NCBI RefSeq assembly: GCF_001597725.1 | Contig: NZ_LUTR01000001.1 | Coordinates: 1-64,000 of the forward strand | DNA from: Neptuniibacter marinus | GTDB taxonomy: Bacteria; Pseudomonadota; Gammaproteobacteria; Pseudomonadales; Balneatricaceae | Reading direction: 5' to 3' | DNA length: 64,000 bases | Shown here: in pieces, positions 56,496 through 64,000 of the stretch | Position numbering within the stretch: position 1 is the first letter of the stretch | Layout of the letters: each line of letters begins with the position of its first letter | Program-made: the position numbers and the translations under genes | The notes under the pieces: model-generated | The model's database searches: none | Told to the model about the DNA's origin: nothing | What the model saw: the letters and a program-made list of their open reading frames with translations, nothing else

Positions 56496-56849
56496 ATGAA
56501 TAATAACCGCGAGGTTATCGCACGACTGCGTCAACGTATTCCCACATTCGAGTGCACACCGGGCTGCCATGATTGTTGCGGGCCGGTGACCACCTCATCG
56601 GAAGAGATCTCTCGTCTACCGGTTAAATCGGATGCCGAACATGATGCAGCCCTAAAAGAGTTTAATTGTGTCCATTTAGGTCCCAATGGCTGCACCGTCT
56701 ATGGGGAGCGTCCTTTAATCTGTCGATTATTTGGCACTACACCCAATATGGCCTGCCCTAACGGTTGTCGACCACAAGAGATGGTTGAGCCGGAGATTGA
56801 GCAAGAGGTACACCGCTATATTGCCACCACTCGACAAGTTTTAGTCTAG
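56496..56849 (+). CDS. YkgJ family cysteine-cluster protein
   Basis: Protein of 117 residues with eight cysteines in the YkgJ pattern: FECTPGCHDCCGP, FNCVHLGPNGCTVYGERPLICRLFG and MACPNGC. The family probably binds zinc or an Fe-S cluster; its role is unknown. AGAGAG precedes the ATG. It is distinct from the YcgN branch at 14873-15313. Confidence 0.9.
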   Translation: MNNNREVIARLRQRIPTFECTPGCHDCCGPVTTSSEEISRLPVKSDAEHDAALKEFNCVHLGPNGCTVYGERPLICRLFGTTPNMACPNGCRPQEMVEPEIEQEVHRYIATTRQVLV

Positions 56850-56959
56850 CCTCAAACATTACATGGTCTCTTTATATACGGTATGCCGCTTTAATTGAGT
56901 TGCAGCAACCAATCCGCCAGACAACACTATATACTTGCAATTTTATATCTGCCATAACC

Positions 56960-57427
56960 ATGCGCATCCGAGCTTATCGACCATCCGATTCTGTTGAAAT
57001 AACCAATTTATTTCATACATCCGTTCATACCATAAAACAGTCGTTTTACTCAAAAGAAGAGCGAGAGGCTTGGGCTCCCACACCACCTGACTATACTGGC
57101 TGGAAGGCACGATTATTGATAAAAAAGCCATTTGTAGCGCTGAAAAAAAACCGTATTATTGGCTTTATCGAACTAGAGAGCGATGGTCATATCGATTGCC
57201 TCTATGTACATCCAGATTACCAAGGCTCAGGGGTAGCACGCCAACTATTACAACATATTCTCATCGTCGCTCAAAAAAAGGGAATAACTAGACTTCATGT
57301 AGAAGCCAGTAAAGTTGCTATGCCTTTCTTCAAAAAATCAGGCTTTAAACTCATCAAAGAAAACCACATCAACTTACGAGGACAGTCATTGCTAAACTAT
57401 TCCATGTCTTGGAGCATCCAACCTTAA
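56960..57427 (+). CDS. GNAT family N-acetyltransferase (YafP-like)
   Basis: Acetyltransferase of 155 residues. The GNAT core is IIGFIELESDGHIDCLYVHPDYQGSGVARQLL (two motifs), containing the acetyl-CoA-binding QGSGVA. A C-terminal FFKKSGF follows. The N-terminal MRIRAYRPSDSVEITNLF is typical, so the ATG at 56960 is preferred over a TTG at 56900 that adds 20 non-conserved residues. The substrate is unknown. Confidence 0.85.
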   Translation: MRIRAYRPSDSVEITNLFHTSVHTIKQSFYSKEEREAWAPTPPDYTGWKARLLIKKPFVALKKNRIIGFIELESDGHIDCLYVHPDYQGSGVARQLLQHILIVAQKKGITRLHVEASKVAMPFFKKSGFKLIKENHINLRGQSLLNYSMSWSIQP

Positions 57428-57651
57428 TGAAGCACACCGAAACGATTTTGTTTACTGGATAGATTTAGGCATCCCCCTTTTACTGCCTCTATGAAATAAC
57501 CCTCCAAAAACCAAAACCCAATACCATTATCATTGAATATAAGACATTCAATATATAAGATATATTTAATATAGTGCTTAGTCTGATGGTTTACCCTTCA
57601 TTCAGGCGACTTACTTTAAAAATAACGTGGATTGAGAACACCTCACAAACA

Positions 57652-57678
57652 ATATATGTCAAAAAAAGTGACATATAT
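57652..57678 (+). promoter_or_regulatory. Inverted repeat, candidate enhancer (UAS) for the sulfide regulator
   Basis: Perfect 10-bp arms ATATATGTCA (57652-57661) and TGACATATAT (57669-57678) around a 7-nt A-rich centre. The repeat is centred about 116 bp upstream of the -24 element of the sqr promoter, the normal position for a sigma-54 activator site. The same ATATGTC-N9-GAC pattern occurs before cydA. Confidence 0.75.
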
Positions 57679-57780
57679 GACAAATACTAGATCAAATGAA
57701 ATCTAAACAAGCGGCTCAAATTGCTAGCTCTACCACCACTCTCCTTTGATTATATGCAAATAACCAGAAAGAATATAACT

Positions 57781-57794
57781 GGCATGCAATCTGC
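57781..57794 (+). promoter_or_regulatory. Sigma-54 promoter of sqr
   Basis: CTGGCATGCAATCTGCT contains GG (57781-57782) and GC (57793-57794) with exactly ten bases between, matching the -24/-12 consensus TGGCAC-N5-TTGC in most positions. Transcription would start near 57806, about 105 nt before the sqr ATG. Confidence 0.85.
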
Positions 57795-57912
57795 TTTAAA
57801 TATTTAAAGATAAAACATAACAGCCAGCTCTGATCAAAGCAGATACGCCTATTAATCATAGACTCTCAGCCCTTTCAAGAGCCTATAAAGTATTTATAAA
57901 AAGGTGATAACT

Positions 57913-59226
57913 ATGTCCATTAATCGTCGAAATTTACTTAAAACCGGAGCAGCCCTAGGTGTTGCCGGGGCGTTTGGCTTTGGTGCTTGGGAGTTAAGCA
58001 AAACTGACACAAAAGCAAAAATCCTTATTACCGGTGGTGGTGCGGGTGGTCTTGCCTTATCAAATAAGCTGCTACATTATTTTAATGGCGCAGAGATCAC
58101 TATCGTAGATCCACGCGGCTATCACTGGTACCAACCTGGGCAAACATTACTCTTGGCCGGTGCTTATAAAAGCAAAGATAAAGTTATCGAAGATAATGAA
58201 ACCTATTTAGACAGCCAAGTAAAATGGATTTCAGAAGCCGTAAGAGAGTATCAACCTGATAATAATCAAGTAATTACATCATCAGGACAGGCACTCAACT
58301 ATGACTACCTCATTGTTGCTACAGGCTTAGAACTACGCTACGACATGATTGAAGGCTTAGATATCAACGAAATTGGACAAGGCAATATCGCGAGTATTTA
58401 CCTAAGCCCTGAAGCAGGTATCGCCAGTCACAAGCAAGCGCTAGCATTTGCACAAAGCAAAGGTGGCCAAGCTCTGTTTACTCGCCCCCAAGGAGCCATG
58501 AAATGTGCAGGCGCTCCGATGAAAGCAACAAACCTAATAGAGTATTTTGTCCGTAAGGCCGGTAATCGAGATGCATTTAATTTTGAATACTTTACCGCTG
58601 AGAACTACTTATTTGCAGTTAAAGCATTTGATAAACGCTTACAAGAGATTTGGGCTGAGCGACAAATCACTCCAAATTATGAGCAGACACTAACCTCATT
58701 GGACAGCGCAGCCCATACCGCAACCTTTACTTTAGCTGATAATTCACAACGTACTGTGGATTGGGACTTCATACATATAGTACCGCCTATGACAACTGTA
58801 AAAAGCATACGGGAGTCAGAGTTAGTTGATGAGACAGTTTTTAAAGGCTATTTAGAGGTCGATAAATACACACTGCAGCATAAACGATACCCCAATGTGT
58901 TTGGCCTAGGAGACACTGTAGGTACACCTATAGGAAAAACAGCGGCATCAGTTAAATCTCAATTACCGATTATTGCCAAAAACCTACAAGCATTAATCAC
59001 AGATCAGCCATTAACCGCTCAATGGAATGGTTATACATCTTGCCCCATGATCTTAGATGTTGGACACGCCATGCTTTGGGAGTTTGATTATAGCCTAGAG
59101 CCCATGACCACATTACCCTTCCCGGTTGTAGACCCTCTTGATAAAAGTGAAACCGCTTGGGTTATGGAGAAGTCACTTATACGTCCCGTATATGATGTGA
59201 TGCTGCATGGTTACACCCCAGTTTAA
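57913..59226 (+). CDS. sqr: Sulfide:quinone oxidoreductase (type II), Tat-exported
   Basis: Flavoprotein of 437 residues. It has a twin-arginine signal (NRRNLLKTGAALGVAGAFGF), an FAD-binding LITGGGAGGLALSNKL, and the two catalytic cysteines C198 (MKCAGAPMKATN) and C377 (YTSCPMI). HIVPPM, LQHKRYPNVFGLGD and the C-terminal EFDYSLEP closely follow the human/type II SQR pattern. It oxidises sulfide to sulfane sulfur and reduces quinone. The Tat signal places it on the periplasmic face. The ATG at 57913 has AAGGTG upstream; a GTG at 57904 is inside that site. It is preceded by a sigma-54 promoter and UAS. Confidence 0.92.
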   Translation: MSINRRNLLKTGAALGVAGAFGFGAWELSKTDTKAKILITGGGAGGLALSNKLLHYFNGAEITIVDPRGYHWYQPGQTLLLAGAYKSKDKVIEDNETYLDSQVKWISEAVREYQPDNNQVITSSGQALNYDYLIVATGLELRYDMIEGLDINEIGQGNIASIYLSPEAGIASHKQALAFAQSKGGQALFTRPQGAMKCAGAPMKATNLIEYFVRKAGNRDAFNFEYFTAENYLFAVKAFDKRLQEIWAERQITPNYEQTLTSLDSAAHTATFTLADNSQRTVDWDFIHIVPPMTTVKSIRESELVDETVFKGYLEVDKYTLQHKRYPNVFGLGDTVGTPIGKTAASVKSQLPIIAKNLQALITDQPLTAQWNGYTSCPMILDVGHAMLWEFDYSLEPMTTLPFPVVDPLDKSETAWVMEKSLIRPVYDVMLHGYTPV

Positions 59227-59285
59227 AGTAAAAATCGAGTATCGAAGTTCGAGTAAAGAACAAATTAAAAGAACATTAGCGCTGA

Positions 59286-59308
59286 ATATGTCTAGAAAAA
59301 AGACTATT
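59286..59308 (+). promoter_or_regulatory. Candidate enhancer (UAS) upstream of cydA
   Basis: ATATGTC (59286-59292), nine A-rich bases, then GACTATT (59302-59308). Spacing and left arm are identical to the repeat upstream of sqr; the right arm is degenerate (GACTAT against GACATAT). It is centred about 77 bp before the -24 element. Confidence 0.6.
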
Positions 59309-59373
59309 CGGCTCAAAGTGGCAAGGCGTATACTTTATTTGCTTTTAACTTATTAAGTTACAAGGAAATAACT

Positions 59374-59387
59374 GGCACGGCTTCTGC
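59374..59387 (+). promoter_or_regulatory. Sigma-54 promoter of cydABX
   Basis: ACTGGCACGGCTTCTGCC has GG (59374-59375), ten bases, then GC (59386-59387). TGGCACG is a perfect -24 element. The -12 element is CTGC rather than TTGC. The start site would be near 59399, about 50 nt before the cydA ATG. Confidence 0.87.
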
Positions 59388-59449
59388 CTAATTAAGATTT
59401 ATCACATCTACATAGCCGAATGAATCGGCAATAAGTAAAGGTATTAATT

Positions 59450-61033
59450 ATGGTATCTGAAACTGTTGTGGAATTATCACGGTGGCAATTTGCCTTAACC
59501 GCGTTATACCACTTTCTTTTTGTCCCACTAACATTGGGACTCTCTTTCTTGCTAGCCATCATGGAATCTGTTTACGTGATGACAAACAAGCAAGTATACA
59601 AAGATATGACCCGTTTCTGGGGTAAGCTCTTTGGTATCAACTTCGCTCTTGGTGTTACGACTGGTCTAACGATGGAATTCCAGTTTGGTACCAATTGGGC
59701 TTACTACTCTCATTATGTAGGTGATATTTTTGGAGCGCCCTTAGCCATAGAAGGTTTAATGGCCTTTTTCCTTGAGTCGACCTTTGTTGGTTTATTCTTT
59801 TTTGGTTGGGATCGACTAACAAAAGTACAACATTTAGGGGTGACTTGGCTTGTTGCTATAGGCTCCAACTTCTCAGCATTATGGATTTTGATTGCAAATG
59901 GCTGGATGCAAAACCCAGTCGGTGCGTATTTCAACTTCGAAACTATGCGTATGGAGATGAGCAGCTTTGCAGAAGTAATTTTTAACCCTGTCGCTCAAGT
60001 TAAATTTGTTCACACTGTATCCGGCGGTTATGTCACTGGTGCTATCTTTGTACTTTCTATTAGCGCTTATTACATGCTAAGAAATAAAGATATGGGCTTT
60101 GCACGTCGCTCTTTTGCAATTGCATCAGCGTTTGGTCTCGCCTCTATCATGTCGGTTATTCTCTTAGGTGATGAGAGCGGCTATGAAATAGGCGAAGTAC
60201 AAAAAGTTAAACTGGCAGCAATGGAAGCCGAGTGGGAAACCAGCGAAGCACCAGCACCCTTCACTCTCTTTGGTTTACCCAATGAAGAAACCCAAGAAAC
60301 CGACATGGCTGTACGTATTCCCTACGTACTCGGTCTGATCGCAACTCGATCAGTCGATGAAGAAATCATGGGGATAAAAGAGTTGATTGAGCATGCTGAA
60401 GGCCGTATTCGTAACGGCATCAACGCTTATGCTCTATTGATGAAGTTGCGTAATGGTGAAGATACGCCAGAAAACAGAGCGGCGTTCTCTGCTGTTAATC
60501 ATGACCTTGGTTATGGCTTGCTCCTCAAACGCTACACGCCCGATGTTGTGGACGCGACTGAAGAGCAAATAAAAGCAGCAGCAAAAGATACAATTCCGAA
60601 GGTTGCACCAATGTTTTGGACCTTCCGCGTAATGGTAGCTTGCGGCTTTACAATGCTGCTTCTGTTCACCCTATCGTTTTACTACACAGCCCGTCGCCAA
60701 GAGTACAAAAAACGTTGGCTGCTTAAGTTCGCAATGTTTGCACTCCCTCTACCTTGGATCGCAAATGAAATGGGCTGGTTTGTTGCAGAATTTGGGCGTC
60801 AACCTTGGGCGATAGGTGAGATTTTACCCACCTATGTTGCGACCTCAACGCTCAGCGAAACTGACCTATGGATGAGTATTTTCGGATTTGCGGCGCTTTA
60901 CTCCGTATTCCTTGTGATTGAAGTGTTCCTCATGGTTAAGTACATCCGCAAAGGCCCAAGTGCTTTAGGTACCGGGCGTTATGATAACGAACCTTCGCTA
61001 GATGAAAATAAAGGAGCAGCTCAACATGTTTGA
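59450..61033 (+). CDS. cydA: Cytochrome bd ubiquinol oxidase subunit I
   Basis: Membrane protein of 527 residues, close to E. coli CydA (522) and with the long quinol-binding Q-loop (about 250-380), so L-type. [21 protein letters not shown] carries the haem b595 ligand His. [11 protein letters not shown] and [17 protein letters not shown] with the conserved GRQPW motif are present. It oxidises quinol and reduces oxygen at high affinity; bd oxidases resist sulfide and NO. AAAGG precedes the ATG. Confidence 0.97.
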   Translation: MVSETVVELSRWQFALTALYHFLFVPLTLGLSFLLAIMESVYVMTNKQVYKDMTRFWGKLFGINFALGVTTGLTMEFQFGTNWAYYSHYVGDIFGAPLAIEGLMAFFLESTFVGLFFFGWDRLTKVQHLGVTWLVAIGSNFSALWILIANGWMQNPVGAYFNFETMRMEMSSFAEVIFNPVAQVKFVHTVSGGYVTGAIFVLSISAYYMLRNKDMGFARRSFAIASAFGLASIMSVILLGDESGYEIGEVQKVKLAAMEAEWETSEAPAPFTLFGLPNEETQETDMAVRIPYVLGLIATRSVDEEIMGIKELIEHAEGRIRNGINAYALLMKLRNGEDTPENRAAFSAVNHDLGYGLLLKRYTPDVVDATEEQIKAAAKDTIPKVAPMFWTFRVMVACGFTMLLLFTLSFYYTARRQEYKKRWLLKFAMFALPLPWIANEMGWFVAEFGRQPWAIGEILPTYVATSTLSETDLWMSIFGFAALYSVFLVIEVFLMVKYIRKGPSALGTGRYDNEPSLDENKGAAQHV

Positions 61034-62162
61034 TTATGAAACTCTGCGACTCATTTGGTGGTTACTGATCGGCGTACTACTTATCGGATTTGCAGTCACT
61101 GACGGCTTCGATATAGGTGCTGCCATGTTGATACCCCTGCTCGGTAAAACCGATACAGAACGACGTGTCATCATCAACACTATTGGGCCTCACTGGGATG
61201 GAAACCAAGTTTGGTTTATCACTGCCGGCGGCGCTATTTTTGCTGCATGGCCTTTAGTCTATGCCACCGCATTTTCTGGCTTCTACTGGGCAATGCTGCT
61301 CGTCCTTTTTGCTTTATTCTTTCGCCCTATAGGTTTTGAATATCGTAGTAAAATGGACAGTAAGCGCTGGCGTAATAACTGGGATCTTGGTTTATGCCTA
61401 GGCTCCTTTGTTCCCGCCCTTGTATTTGGTGTGGCATTTGGCAACCTATTTTTAGGGGTGCCCTTCCACTTTGATGAACTAACCCGTTCAACTTATACAG
61501 GCTCATTCTGGGCACTGCTTAACCCATTCGCATTGGTCTGCGGTCTTGCAAGTGTCGCAATGCTATTACTCCATGGCGCTGTCTGGTTACAGATGCGCGC
61601 AGGGGGTGATGTTCAAGTTCGTGCGCAAAAATACGCATCATTACTTGGGCCTGTATTGGCCGTGCTTATGCTAATTGCGGGTGCTGCTATTATGTGGATG
61701 ATCCCAGGTTATGAAATTACCTCTGAGGTGATCTCTGACGCAAATTCAAACCCGCTAAGTAAAGAGGTCGCTCTAACCGAAAACTGGTTAGGTAACTTTA
61801 CGACGCTACCTGCTTTATGGCTATTAGCCGCAGGAACTGTGGTCTTGCCACTATTGGTTAGTCTCTTGGCAAAATATGGAAAAGCGGGATGGGGATTTAC
61901 CTTCAGTGCAGTCAATATTACTGCGATCATTTTACTAGCGGGTTCCACGTTATTCCCGTTCGTAATGCCCTCTTCAACTGATTTGGCAAGCAGCTTAACC
62001 CTTTGGGATGCAACATCAAGCATACTTACACTAGAGATAATGTTCTGGGTAGCCATGTTCTTTGTGCCTATTATTTTGATTTACACCTTGTGGGGGTACT
62101 ACAAAATGTGGCGCAGAATCGAACCTGAATTTATTGAACAGAACAGCGTTTCTAATTATTAG
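61026..62162 (+). CDS. cydB: Cytochrome bd ubiquinol oxidase subunit II
   Basis: Membrane protein of 378 residues starting [19 protein letters not shown], with about eight to nine helices and the typical [16 protein letters not shown] and [23 protein letters not shown]. The ATG at 61026 overlaps the cydA end by 8 bp and has AAGGAG 10 bp upstream; the frame is open further up but inside cydA. Confidence 0.97.
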   Translation: MFDYETLRLIWWLLIGVLLIGFAVTDGFDIGAAMLIPLLGKTDTERRVIINTIGPHWDGNQVWFITAGGAIFAAWPLVYATAFSGFYWAMLLVLFALFFRPIGFEYRSKMDSKRWRNNWDLGLCLGSFVPALVFGVAFGNLFLGVPFHFDELTRSTYTGSFWALLNPFALVCGLASVAMLLLHGAVWLQMRAGGDVQVRAQKYASLLGPVLAVLMLIAGAAIMWMIPGYEITSEVISDANSNPLSKEVALTENWLGNFTTLPALWLLAAGTVVLPLLVSLLAKYGKAGWGFTFSAVNITAIILLAGSTLFPFVMPSSTDLASSLTLWDATSSILTLEIMFWVAMFFVPIILIYTLWGYYKMWRRIEPEFIEQNSVSNY

Positions 62163-62171
62163 GAGAGATAT

Positions 62172-62267
62172 ATGTGGTACTTTGCTTGGATTTTAGGCGT
62201 CTTGCTGGCATGTAGCTTTGGTATTATCAACGCTATGTGGCTAGAAAATCACTTCGACGAAGAATAG
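62172..62267 (+). CDS. cydX: Cytochrome bd small subunit CydX
   Basis: A 31-residue single-helix membrane protein, MWYFAWILGVLLACSFGI onward, ending ENHFDEE. It matches CydX, which stabilises the haem groups of CydAB. It starts nine bases after cydB with AGGAGAG upstream. Confidence 0.95.
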   Translation: MWYFAWILGVLLACSFGIINAMWLENHFDEE

Positions 62268-62279
62268 AAAAACATTTAA

Positions 62280-62302
62280 GGGGCTAACCTCATGTTAGCC
62301 CC
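62280..62302 (+). terminator. Terminator of cydABX
   Basis: A perfect 9-bp stem (GGGGCTAAC / GTTAGCCCC) with a 5-nt loop, 12 bp past the cydX stop. A second, AT-rich hairpin (CTATAAA / TTTATAG) follows at 62304-62325. Confidence 0.8.
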
Positions 62303-62366
62303 CTATAAATCATCCTATTTATAGGGGAAGACTAAACAAGATTCAGTACCTTTGAATTAAGCACGG

Positions 62367-63692
62367 TCACTCCCCCTCTTTTAACTTTCTATACAAAGTA
62401 CGCAGACTACATCCAGCAATCTCTGCGACTTCGGACTTATCAGTATAATGAGCCAGAAGCTGTCTAATATAAGCCTGCTCAACCTCTACCAGACTGCAAC
62501 GAGCTTGTGCCAACGCCAACAATCCTTGTGGTGTATTTTTACCATTCTCTGGCACATAAAGGCTCAATGCCAAAGCCTGCTGCAGAGTCGCAACATTGAT
62601 CTCTGGTCTATCACTGAGCACAACAGCTCGTTCAAGAATATTTTTCAATTCGCGGATATTACCTGTAAATGGCTGCTTCTCCAGCAACGCAATAGCCTCG
62701 TTATCAAGCCTAAGAGGCGAACCGCTATCAATCCTCAACAAAATACTTTTAACCAGCAAAGGCAGATCTTCTTTACGCTCCGCAAGCGAGGGCAATCGAA
62801 TGGGGAAGGTACTAATACGATGGTAAAGATCCTCACGAAATTCATTCGCTGCGACCATCTCTGGAAGATTTTTGTGAGTAGCACAGATCAGCCTAAAGTC
62901 AGCCTCATAAGATTGACTCTCCCCTACTGGACGAAATGTTCTCGTTTCAATCAAACGCAGCAATTTAACCTGCAGATGCAAAGGGATATCGCCCACCTCA
63001 TCAAGAAACAGAGTCCCTCCCCGTGCAGACTCCACCAAACCTTTACGGTTATTCGTTGCCCCCGTAAAAGCCCCTTTAATATGGCCAAACATTTCACTTT
63101 CAAAAAGTGTGTCGGTCAAACCAGAACACTCAACCGTAACAAAAGGCTTTCGAGTACGCTGACTCACATCATGCAGAGCCAGTGCAGCCAACTCTTTACC
63201 ACTACCCGACGGCCCGGTCAGCAAGACACTCGTTTCCGTTTTACCTACACGCTGAATCAGGTCGACCAGTTTATTGAATGCAGGACTTCGCCCAATCATT
63301 TTATTGGCGATAGGTTCAGCACTCACTTCACTAACGGGTTTCATTACTTCAATAAAGTAACGACGTTCCTGTTCATCAGTAATAGGAGTGGTCTCTATGC
63401 GCATATGCTCTTTGCCTTGCGCCGTATTATGAATATGCAAAACACTCGAGGTAGAGCCACTCTCAAGCGCTGCCTTCATTGGACAGCTCTCACCCTCCAT
63501 ATCACAAGGCTGTTGATAACCGTGAGACAATTCATAACACTTAGCATAACCATCCCTAGGCAAGGGCTTAAAACGATGAGTATAGTGTTGGTTAGAGGCC
63601 ACTACATTATAGTGTTCATCCAAAAGCACCGCAGGCTCATGGTAGCTCTCCAAAACATTAGTGATGGATGCAAGCCAGTTATTATAGGTCAT
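62367..63692 (-). CDS. fisR: FisR-like sigma-54-dependent sulfane-sulfur-responsive activator
   Basis: NtrC-family activator of 441 residues. The N-terminal PAS-like sensor (about 1-120) holds three cysteines, C52, C63 and C70, in [19 protein letters not shown] and SCPMK. The AAA+ domain (about 138-370) has GPSGSGKE, the sigma-54-contacting GAFTGA, and [12 protein letters not shown]. The Fis-type helix-turn-helix is [17 protein letters not shown]. Cys spacing 11 and 7 equals that recalled for Cupriavidus FisR (C53, C64, C71), an activator of sulfide oxidation genes that senses polysulfide. The ATG at 63692 follows GGGGTGG; a TTG at 63716 also exists. It probably controls the sqr and cydA promoters. 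Confidence 0.88.
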   Translation of the reverse strand: MTYNNWLASITNVLESYHEPAVLLDEHYNVVASNQHYTHRFKPLPRDGYAKCYELSHGYQQPCDMEGESCPMKAALESGSTSSVLHIHNTAQGKEHMRIETTPITDEQERRYFIEVMKPVSEVSAEPIANKMIGRSPAFNKLVDLIQRVGKTETSVLLTGPSGSGKELAALALHDVSQRTRKPFVTVECSGLTDTLFESEMFGHIKGAFTGATNNRKGLVESARGGTLFLDEVGDIPLHLQVKLLRLIETRTFRPVGESQSYEADFRLICATHKNLPEMVAANEFREDLYHRISTFPIRLPSLAERKEDLPLLVKSILLRIDSGSPLRLDNEAIALLEKQPFTGNIRELKNILERAVVLSDRPEINVATLQQALALSLYVPENGKNTPQGLLALAQARCSLVEVEQAYIRQLLAHYTDKSEVAEIAGCSLRTLYRKLKEGE

Positions 63693-63716
63693 CGTTTCCA
63701 CCCCAAAATTTGTCAA

Positions 63717-63792
63717 AGATCTGTCAATAATGACAAAAACCTACTTTTAGAGCTAGCATAAATAGCCAAACATTAGAGTTAACATATAAACC
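63717..63792. promoter_or_regulatory. Divergent fisR-cydD spacer with TGTCA/TGACA repeat
   Basis: The 76-bp (100 bp from the chosen fisR ATG) spacer contains TGTCA-N4-TGACA at about 63720-63733, plus a further TTTGTCA at 63709-63715. The half-site resembles the TGTCA/TGACA arms of the UAS candidates, but with shorter spacing. No GG-N10-GC promoter is seen here. Confidence 0.4.
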
Positions 63793-64000
63793 ATGGGTAA
63801 AGAGTCTAAAAAAACACAGTTTAAGGACGCAGCAGATCTGCTTCGCCAATTTAGTCTGCATGGCAAACGGGAAAACCGGTTATCCATACTGCTTGGTCTT
63901 CTGCAAATCGCTATGACAATTCTATTTGCGTTTGTCGTGGCTGATATTTTAGATAACGCCCTATTTCAACCGGAAAAAACACTACCCACTGCGCAAGTTT
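63793..64000 (+). CDS. cydD: CydD, ABC exporter for cytochrome bd assembly (5' part only)
   Basis: The first 69 codons are visible, starting MGKESKKTQFKDAADLLRQF with the first transmembrane helix LLQIAMTILFAFVVADIL. The N-terminus and the context next to cydABX fit CydD, which with CydC exports cysteine and glutathione and is needed for cytochrome bd assembly. The ATPase motifs lie beyond the window edge, so identity rests on the N-terminus and context. Confidence 0.75.
   Translation, partial: MGKESKKTQFKDAADLLRQFSLHGKRENRLSILLGLLQIAMTILFAFVVADILDNALFQPEKTLPTAQV

Noticed and set aside
62448-63761. 437-residue plus-strand open frame
   Set aside because: It is entirely antisense to the sigma-54 activator, whose motifs are intact; the translation is Arg/Gln/His-rich with no domain.

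Overview
The window is a chromosomal stretch from a gammaproteobacterium, most likely a marine heterotroph of the Oceanospirillales type. This rests on the dnaX-ybaB-recR-rnd-ycgL-ycgN order, the E. coli-like S1, PyrC, Prc and cytochrome bd proteins, a DUF2986 micro-gene and the moderately AT-rich base composition. The genus is an inference. No insertion sequence, prophage or CRISPR array is visible.

Layout. (1) 1-510: one tRNA-Asn and four identical tRNA-Pro(UGG) genes in exact 113-bp tandem units. (2) 535-4430 (minus): a three-gene glucosylglycerate operon (phosphatase, synthase, phosphorylase). (3) 4780-14861: aminopeptidase, lipoprotein FKBP, tail-specific protease, a small membrane-anchored protein, ribosomal protein S1, and an ammonium-transporter/PAS/GGDEF/EAL fusion. 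(4) 14873-19740 (minus): the dnaX-to-ycgN operon, whose dnaX carries an in-frame A AAA AAG slippery heptamer followed at once by a -1-frame stop. (5) 20124-28974: mixed housekeeping and accessory genes (pyrC, TrmK-like, DUF445, cold-shock protein, DUF2986, a soluble FIST chemoreceptor, creA, yjbR, cytochrome P460).

(6) 29047-55000 (minus): a cobalamin riboswitch followed by 23 tightly packed codirectional genes, apparently one operon of about 25.6 kb. It encodes cobalt uptake (NikK/NikL-like proteins with CbiM, CbiQ, CbiO), a His-tailed MFS transporter, and corrin ring synthesis through adenosylation and amidation. Unusually it holds both an early-insertion chelatase (CbiX) and a late-insertion chelatase (CobN plus a fused ChlI-ChlD), together with CbiD and a compact CbiG. 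SUMT, CobU, CobS and CobT are not in the window.

(7) 55148-64000 (plus, except the regulator): small redox and accessory genes, a decayed membrane-protein relic, then a sulfide module. A Tat-signal type II sulfide:quinone oxidoreductase and cydABX each lie behind a sigma-54 promoter (GG-N10-GC) with a matching upstream inverted repeat (ATATGTC-N9-GAC). A FisR-like sigma-54 activator carries the three sensor cysteines with the spacing known for sulfane-sulfur sensing. cydD begins divergently from this regulator. The simplest reading is a polysulfide-triggered switch that turns on sulfide oxidation and a sulfide-tolerant terminal oxidase together. I regard this as the most interesting system in the window.
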